Assembly (NCBI RefSeq): GCF_033568475.1
Contig: NC_133121.1
Span: 2,356,001-2,420,000, forward strand
Reading direction: 5' to 3'
Length of the DNA stretch: 64,000 bases
Source of the DNA: Henckelia pumila
Taxonomy: Eukaryota > Streptophyta > Magnoliopsida > Lamiales > Gesneriaceae
The translations under genes were made by a program, and so were the position numbers. Each line of letters starts with the position of its first letter. Positions within the stretch are counted from its first letter, which is position 1. Under the pieces are notes generated by a model. The model worked only from the letters and a program-made list of their open reading frames with translations. It had not been told where the DNA came from and did no database searches. Positions 58,371 through 64,000 of this stretch are shown here, one piece after another.

Positions 58371-59980
58371 ATTTTTGTTATCAAGAACTGAAAAGAGATG
58401 ACCAGTTCTGCACATAAACAAGTTCCTATATCAAGAAAAAAGAGCATAGAGAGAAAGGGTAACCAACTATGGAGATGTTTGTTTAGTTGACCAAAAATGG
58501 ATTGGGGAACTTAAGTAAAGTTGGTGAGATTACAGCTTTAGAGGGAAAGACAGAATTCTAACTTCTCTGCTTTATGGGGTAATAATTTGCAAAATTGTCG
58601 TTTAATGATTATGGCACAATTTATAGATTATAAATTTTTTTTTAGAGAAAAAAAAAGAAAAAAAAAAAAGAAAAAGGGATGAATCAATCCTCTTGTGTCA
58701 ACCCCTAGTTTGTAATGGGCATGGGGAAGTGGAGTGAATGGGCGGTATTGTTTGTATTTGGTGGTGTCTATACTCTGTTAAACCATTGTGGAAACTTTAG
58801 GTGATGCATTGATTTGTGAGGAAAAAGAGTAGGGGAATCTTTATTTGTTTCAAGTGTGATTCTGCTACAAGACACTTATATTTAATTTGGACCCCCAACT
58901 GTTTTTGTGGAGTTGATATAAGTCCACTTTATTTTGACTTTAATCCTTCTCTTCCCCACACCTCTTTTTTTTTTTTTTTTTTTCAAAATTATCTTTTGTA
59001 GAAATATTTATTCAGTTTTTTAAAAAAAATTATATATTCACATCCAATCATTTTTTAACTCAATACTTTACTCTAGCATGGTTCGAATTTCACAATAAAA
59101 AGATAAGGTAGTTATATGTCTCTCATCGATTGAATTAAATCTTTTGCATACATGAACTTGGACGAATATATACATTAGAGTTAGTTTTTTAGAGATCATC
59201 CAACTCATGACTTTCTTGCAACTCGTTTTTTGCTCAACAGTTGTACTGGAGGATCCAACTCATTTCATTTTTGCTAGCTTTCTTGACCTTAGAAGCTAGG
59301 AAATTTAAGTCTATAGCTGTGTCTTTTTCTTCGAACTACATTTTGTTGCTTTGTTGCTTGCCTCTGACTTTAGATTAAGATGCCTTAATTTATAGATTTG
59401 TACAGTACTGATGGAATAATGTGAACATACGCCTTCATCCGTTAGATATTTTAGAACTTTATTAAATATATACTTCCTTCCGTCATGCACATTTAACCTA
59501 ATAGAGTCCTCAAATGTAGGTGTTTGTTTATCACTTATTTACTGGAATAGTGTAAATATTTTACTTAATTGTTATCAAAACTTTAAATCTAGAGGTCCGT
59601 AAAGTAGTGAATTTATTATTTAGAGTAGGTTTCTTATGAGATAGGTTTACGGATCTTTATCTATCTATTAGGCAAGTCAAAACCAAATAAAAGATATTGC
59701 TTCATAATATTAATTCGTGAAACCATTTCACAAGAGTTTTTGTGTATTATTTATAATTAATTATTCCCCAAGGCATTTTATTTGAAATTTTATGAGGAAC
59801 AAAGAACATAAAATCACTCAGTGGATTTAAAATATATATGAAATAAAACCAGTTAATATAAGCTAAAAAAGATTTGTTTGTTTTTGTTTAATTGTTTTCC
59901 CAGAAAAATAGAAAGAAAAATTATCGATTTAATTATCCATTTAGTAAGTTATGCTAGATTGATATGCTCTAAAAAATCTT
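58371..59980. other. Upstream region of the receptor kinase and AT-rich spacer
   Basis: No gene. Purine-rich run at 58637-58680 and a poly-T run at 58962-58983. Confidence 0.5.
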
Positions 59981-60148
59981 AGGTAGTATTTGCAATCTCT
60001 AAAAATAAGTGATTATGAAGATTTTTTTCATAAATTTGTGAAGAAAATCTCCATAATCACTTATTTTTAGAGATTACAAACACTACCTCAAATTTGTGAA
60101 GTGAATCTCCATAATCACTTATTTTTAGAGATTACAAGCACAACCTTA
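59981..60148. mobile_element. Foldback MITE with duplicated right arm
   Basis: Left arm AGGTAGTATTTGCAATCTCT plus AAAAATAAGTGATTATG. The inverted right arm appears twice, about 60046-60088 and 60107-60148 (CCATAATCACTTATTTTTAG, then AGATTACAAACACTACCT or AGATTACAAGCACAACCT). Non-coding. Confidence 0.75.
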
Positions 60149-60184
60149 ATTTGATTGAAGCTGAATATGGGCTAAAAATTAGGG

Positions 60185-60450
60185 AAAATTGATTTTTTTT
60201 AGTTCTGTATGTTTGTCACTTTACGATTTTGGTCTTTTATATTTTCAGATTTTAGTTTTAGTTCACTATCTTTATTATTTTTGGCAATTTTAGTTTTTTT
60301 TCTGATATGGCGCTGATGCGACACCAATGCAGTGTTGATGTGGAGCTGCCGTGTATAGTGTCACGTAAGCATTTTCGAATATAAATGACTGAAATTGCCA
60401 AAAATCAAAACAATGATGCAAAACAAAATCTAACTCGAAAAAATATCTAA
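60185..60450. repeat. MITE-like foldback sequence
   Basis: ATTTTTGGCAATTTTAG on the left and GAAATTGCCAAAAATC on the right are inverted copies around a GC-richer centre (GGCGCTGATGCGACACC). Similar in plan to the MITE in the GH10 intron. Ends uncertain. Confidence 0.45.
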
Positions 60451-60606
60451 CTAATTATTTACAAAAGGAAAACTCGATTTATGATTTACTTAATTATAGA
60501 AAAAGATGATACAAAATCTATAGGAAAGAATTATTAATTATAATCTAAATAAATTCGCAATTCATAAATTGTGAGAAGTCCATTATGTTGTTTCTCTAAT
60601 ATTCTA

Positions 60607-60609
<3 letters not shown>

Positions 60610-60647
<38 letters not shown>
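60610..60647. repeat. (TA)n array 1
   Basis: About 19 AT units, directly abutting foldback element 1. Confidence 0.9.
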
Positions 60648-60650
<3 letters not shown>

Positions 60651-60788
60651 GTTTTATGGTGTCCAACAACTATGCCCAACAATGTGCCCACCATGTACAA
60701 TAGTTGAGTTGACCAGCACAATTGGTGAGTTGACTTATAGATGGTGGGCACGGAGTTGGGCATAGTTGTTGGGCACCATAAAAGAACT

Positions 60789-60790
<2 letters not shown>
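60648..60790. mobile_element. TA-embedded foldback element 1
   Basis: 143 bp. The left arm (GTTGTTTTATGGTGTCCAAC, then AACTATGCCCAAC) and right arm (GTTGGGCATAGTTGTTGGGC, then ACCATAAAAGAAC) are inverted copies over about 47 bp. (TA)n arrays flank both sides. Confidence 0.8.

Positions 60791-60791
<1 letters not shown>

Positions 60792-60829
<38 letters not shown>
60792..60829. repeat. (TA)n array 2
   Basis: TA tract lying exactly between foldback elements 1 and 2. Confidence 0.9.
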
Positions 60830-60832
<3 letters not shown>

Positions 60833-60967
60833 TTGCTATGTTGCCCACCTTCATACTCACCTATGAGGTGACACTCATCCATTGGATGAACCATTTGTAT
60901 ATGATTCATCTCATTCATTGGATGAGTGCCACCTCATAGGTGGGCATGGAGGTGGGCAGCATAGTAA

Positions 60968-60970
<3 letters not shown>
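60830..60970. mobile_element. TA-embedded foldback element 2
   Basis: 141 bp. The left arm (GTTTTGCTATGTTGCCCACC, then CACCTATGAGGTG) and right arm (CACCTCATAGGTGGGCATGG, then AGGTGGGCAGCATAGTAAAAC) are inverted copies over about 60 bp. The terminal words resemble those of element 1 (GTT..TATG.TG.CCA), but the interiors differ. Confidence 0.8.

Positions 60971-61016
<46 letters not shown>
60971..61016. repeat. (TA)n array 3
   Basis: TA tract between foldback elements 2 and 3, about 23 units. Confidence 0.9.
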
Positions 61017-61019
<3 letters not shown>

Positions 61020-61163
61020 TTTCAGCTGCCCAACCAATGATCTCCAACTTGTTCGCGACAACTAAAACCCGGTATTGTGCTTTAGTTATGCGAAAAATAA
61101 AAAAAAACAACTAACCCGGGTCGGGGACGAATCGGAAAAATATTGTTGGACAGCTGAAAAGTC
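61017..61163. mobile_element. TA-embedded foldback element 3
   Basis: 147 bp with ends AATTTTCAGCTGCCCAACCA and TTGTTGGACAGCTGAAAAGT (inverted). Inner partial inverted words are AAACCCGG / CCCGGGT. Flanked left by (TA)n array 3 and right by a short CTATATATATTA. Its end sequence differs from elements 1 and 2. Confidence 0.7.
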
Positions 61164-62729
61164 CTATATATATTACTAAATACAAGAAAGTATGCTAAAA
61201 TAAAAAAACAAAATTTTTTCCGCCCAAAGCAGATTACTAAATACAAAAATATTGCATAAATTTTACATTGAAAAAATATTAACATAAATTATTATGAGAT
61301 AATAAATAACCGATAATTTTTTACTTTTAAAATAGAAAAATTATTGTTGGATACGAATAAATTTGATCTATTACTTTAAATTTATTTAAAGATTATATTT
61401 TGAAAAAATAATAAATTAAATTTTTGTCACCTCTTAACCGATATTTTTTTCCTTTTGAAGTAGAAAATTGTTGTTGGATAAGAATAAATTTGATCTATTA
61501 CTTTGAATTTATTTAAGGATTATATTTTGAAAAAAGAATAAATTAAATTTTTGTCACCTCACAAGTCACAACTATTGACAAGATAATAAAAATATTAAAT
61601 TTTTTTTCTATCAACAATCCATTTGAAGATCATGTTGAATTTAAATTTCTTAAATTCAGTAATCAATTCATGGATTAATGTAAAACTAAATATTTACTTT
61701 AAAAAAACAATCAACATGATTTTCAGATCTATTTCACGTGGTAATTCAATAAATTCCAAGATAATAAATTTTAAAAAAAATCTGAAAATTCGTTTTAACG
61801 TGATAATATTTAAAATTTAAAATTTTTAACAAACAAAAATTCATTTCAAGATCATGTTTAATTTAAATTTGTTAAATTCAGTAATCAATCCATAGATTAA
61901 TATAAAACTAAATATTTGTTTGGGAAAAAAATACAATCATCATGATTTTCTGTGCTACTTCCAAGATCATACATTTTTAAAAAAAAATTGAAAACTCCTT
62001 TTAACAAGATATTTAAAATTTTAAATTTTTAACAAACAAAAATCCATACAAGATCATGTTTAATTTAAATTTTTTAAACATGGTAATCAATCCATAGATT
62101 AATATAAAGCTAAATATTTGCTTTGAAAATAATCAGCAAAAAAATTTAATTTTTTATTTCACGTTATATTTCAGCCTCGTCCTAGATTTTGATAAATGTC
62201 ACCCATCTTCAGTGCAATCCATAAGGTTTCTCCAACCACGAGTTTATGTGTTATGAAGCTGCGTTTGGTTCATCGATATGAACCCAAGTCAAAGAAAAAA
62301 GAAATTTTCAGCATAGAATGTGTCTTCCACGATCGTGAAGTAAAATTTACCAATTGTTTGTTTTCTTCCTGAAACATTAAAAATATAAATATAAACTTTA
62401 CACGTGTCGTATTCTACGGGTTTTACGCATTCATGGGACGATCACAAATACAGTTATGGGGTTTGATTTATTAATATATGCTCATTTATTTCATAAGTTT
62501 ATTTTAATTTATATATTTTTAAAACATTGGTTTTCTAGGTTCAAGATTCATTTAAGATTAGTTGACAGCACTTAAAATGCAATTTCCTTACTTTGGGACA
62601 GAGAGTGCATTCAACTTATTGGAAAAACAGCGCATGAAATTGATGTCGAGATGAAGAATGGGGTTTTTATTCTATGGTTTTAATAATATATTATAATTTA
62701 TTTATTAATTTTATATATAGTAAATTATA

Positions 62730-62765
<36 letters not shown>

Positions 62766-62802
62766 GCATAAGCTTTTAATCATCCACACAATATTTCAAG
62801 GT
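61164..62802. other. AT-rich region with internal direct repeats
   Basis: No gene. Two kinds of diverged direct repeats: a ~120-bp unit (AAATTTGATCTATTACTTT, 61340-61455 and 61460-61575), and a ~190-bp unit occurring about three times (AGATCATGTTTAATTTAAAT at about 61849 and 62051, related at 61627). Also a (TA)n/(CA)n tract at 62730-62764. Confidence 0.5.
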
Positions 62803-63332
62803 ATGGATGCTTCAAAAACACCAAAAGAAGTTGACCATTTAGTTGATCGGAAGGTTTTGTTCAAAGTTTAACTTAGAACCAACCAGATTCACGGATTTAA
62901 TGGAACATACACTGTCATTAAATTAACAGAAGACTGTACTGTTGTGAAAAAGTATTGTGGAGAAGTTTTTGAAAGTCATGTATGATATTGTTTTTTACTT
63001 GAATGTCAATATTTAAATTTTAATATAATATTTATTAACATTCTTGGTTTATTTCCAGAATCTGATTTATTTTCAAAATTGAAAAATACTGAAACAGGAG
63101 ATGGTAAATATTACAAAATCAAATATATCTTCTATATGAATTTATAATAATAAAACAAAATATCAATTGTTTCTATTATTTTTAGGTTCTTTCGTCGGAA
63201 GATGAAGTCTCCACTCCTTTAAAATCCACTAGCAAGACCGTGATTTTAAAGGATGTTCTAAATGATTTTACGCTGAAACGAACACTCATTGATGAGTTAT
63301 CATCTACAACACAACAAAAAAATGAAGACTAA
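62803..63332 (+). pseudogene. Broken RPA1-like (replication protein A large subunit) C-terminal fragment
   Basis: Frame from ATG 62803 reads MDASKTPKEVDHLVDRKVLF, then KV and a TAA at once. After it come NGTYTVIKLTEDCTVVKKYC (still in frame), a short exon-like piece near 63059-63101, and a last piece from about 63184 ending TLIDELSSTTQQKNED, stop. DRKVLFKV and TYTV.KL..D are typical of the C-terminal OB-fold of plant RPA1-like proteins, which are also carried by Helitron transposons. It looks like a fragment with at least one in-frame stop; no Helitron ends were identified. Confidence 0.5.
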
Positions 63333-64000
63333 AATCAAGCAGGAGAAGGACTGAAATATATTTCTTCGCATTGAGAAAATTTATTTCCAGTTGTTATTAG
63401 ATATATTAAGGTTTCTGAGAGTTCTATTTTGATTTCCAGTTTAGACGGTTTTTGGATTTTTAATTTTATTTCTACTACTATTGTTTTAATTAGAAAATTT
63501 AAGTTTAATTGTTGAATTTTAAATTTTCGGAATTTATGGTTTATTGATTTATAATTTTCTTATTTTATAATGTCTCAAAATTTATACAAGGTTTTTATAT
63601 AAAATTTCAAATAAAAATCTTACGACACAACTTAAAATATTTAAATCATTTTATTTTATTTTGACAGTACCATCGGCTTAATATTTTAAAAATAATCAAA
63701 TATTATATTTAATACTAACATAATTACACGTATAAATTTGCTTAAGTATTCAAAGTGTAGTATTTTACGCATATATGAAATGAAATGCTAATAAAATACG
63801 AACACACAATAATTTAAAAACAATATATTTTTTCTAAAACAACCATTTAATGAGAACAATGTTTTGAATTTTAAAATAGAGTCTCACATATTGTTTTTTT
63901 TTCGATATGATGAAATTTTAACTACTAATAAGAGACCATATTCAATTCGTAACGAATTTTATTGACATCATTTATGTTTGCTGAGAAAACAAAGATATAC
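63333..64000. other. AT-rich DNA at the window end
   Basis: No feature recognised. Confidence 0.5.

Noticed and set aside
58371-58421. Earlier ATG of the receptor kinase
   Set aside because: It adds a polar stretch before a perfect signal peptide; the start at 58370 is more plausible.
60610-61175. CRISPR-like pattern of repeats and spacers
   Set aside because: The regular TA arrays alternate with hairpins, but the 'repeats' are dinucleotide tracts and the 'spacers' are foldback elements in a plant nuclear genome.

Overview
The window is nuclear DNA of a flowering plant, most likely a eudicot. Genes are split by many short introns, intergenic DNA is AT-rich and full of TA/ATT microsatellites, LTR-retroelement fossils, MITEs and one integrated pararetrovirus, and every gene belongs to a plant family (SCPL acyltransferase-like, DOXC-type dioxygenase, TRB telomere protein, plant GH10 xylanase, DUF936, LRR receptor kinase, CYSTM). 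The style of the repeats and the SCPL genes hints at an asterid such as Lamiales, but I cannot fix the species.

Layout. (1) 0.7-22.4 kb: a tandem array of serine carboxypeptidase-like genes, namely the 3' part of a diverged copy (701-2070) and two near-identical 14-exon genes (3142-6300 and 18015-21379). The last two are the ends of one ~4.5-4.9 kb duplicated unit that also carries a small unrecognised gene, broken in the first unit (6880-7160) and intact in the second (21966-22412). The units are separated by ~10 kb of repeats (7.6-17.9 kb): a Mutator-like terminal repeat sitting exactly at the duplication junction, LTR-like debris, a solo Ty3/gypsy LTR with a perfect 5-bp target duplication (10393-13090), a 567-bp palindrome and a decayed Ty3/gypsy body. 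(2) 22.9-24.0 kb: an intronless 2-oxoglutarate/Fe(II) dioxygenase. With the SCPL acyltransferase-like genes it makes a possible small specialised-metabolism neighbourhood. (3) 25.1-26.5 kb: a CYSTM/WIH-type tail-anchored small protein. (4) 29.4-32.7 kb: a TRB-type Myb-histone H1-like telomere-binding protein. (5) 33.9 kb: tRNA-Pro(CGG). (6) 35.0-38.1 kb, minus: a GH10 endo-xylanase with N-terminal CBM22-like module. (7) 39.9-42.5 kb: an RS/charged nuclear-type protein with a Barentsz-like signature. (8) 43.3-43.5 kb, minus: an 84-residue small plant protein. (9) 44.1-48.1 kb: an endogenous caulimovirid fossil enclosed by ~105-bp Mutator-like terminal inverted repeats and a 9-bp target duplication. 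(10) 50.2-52.8 kb: a DUF936 protein. (11) 53.2-54.3 kb: a secreted LRR protein, convergent with (12) 55.5-58.4 kb, minus: an LRR receptor-like (pseudo)kinase. (13) 58.4-64 kb: gene-poor DNA with three different foldback elements strung between (TA)n arrays (60.6-61.2 kb) and a broken RPA1-like fragment (62.8-63.3 kb).

Gene models were built by eye from splice signals, reading-frame continuity and paralogue comparison. All intron phases were checked to keep frame. No database search was possible.
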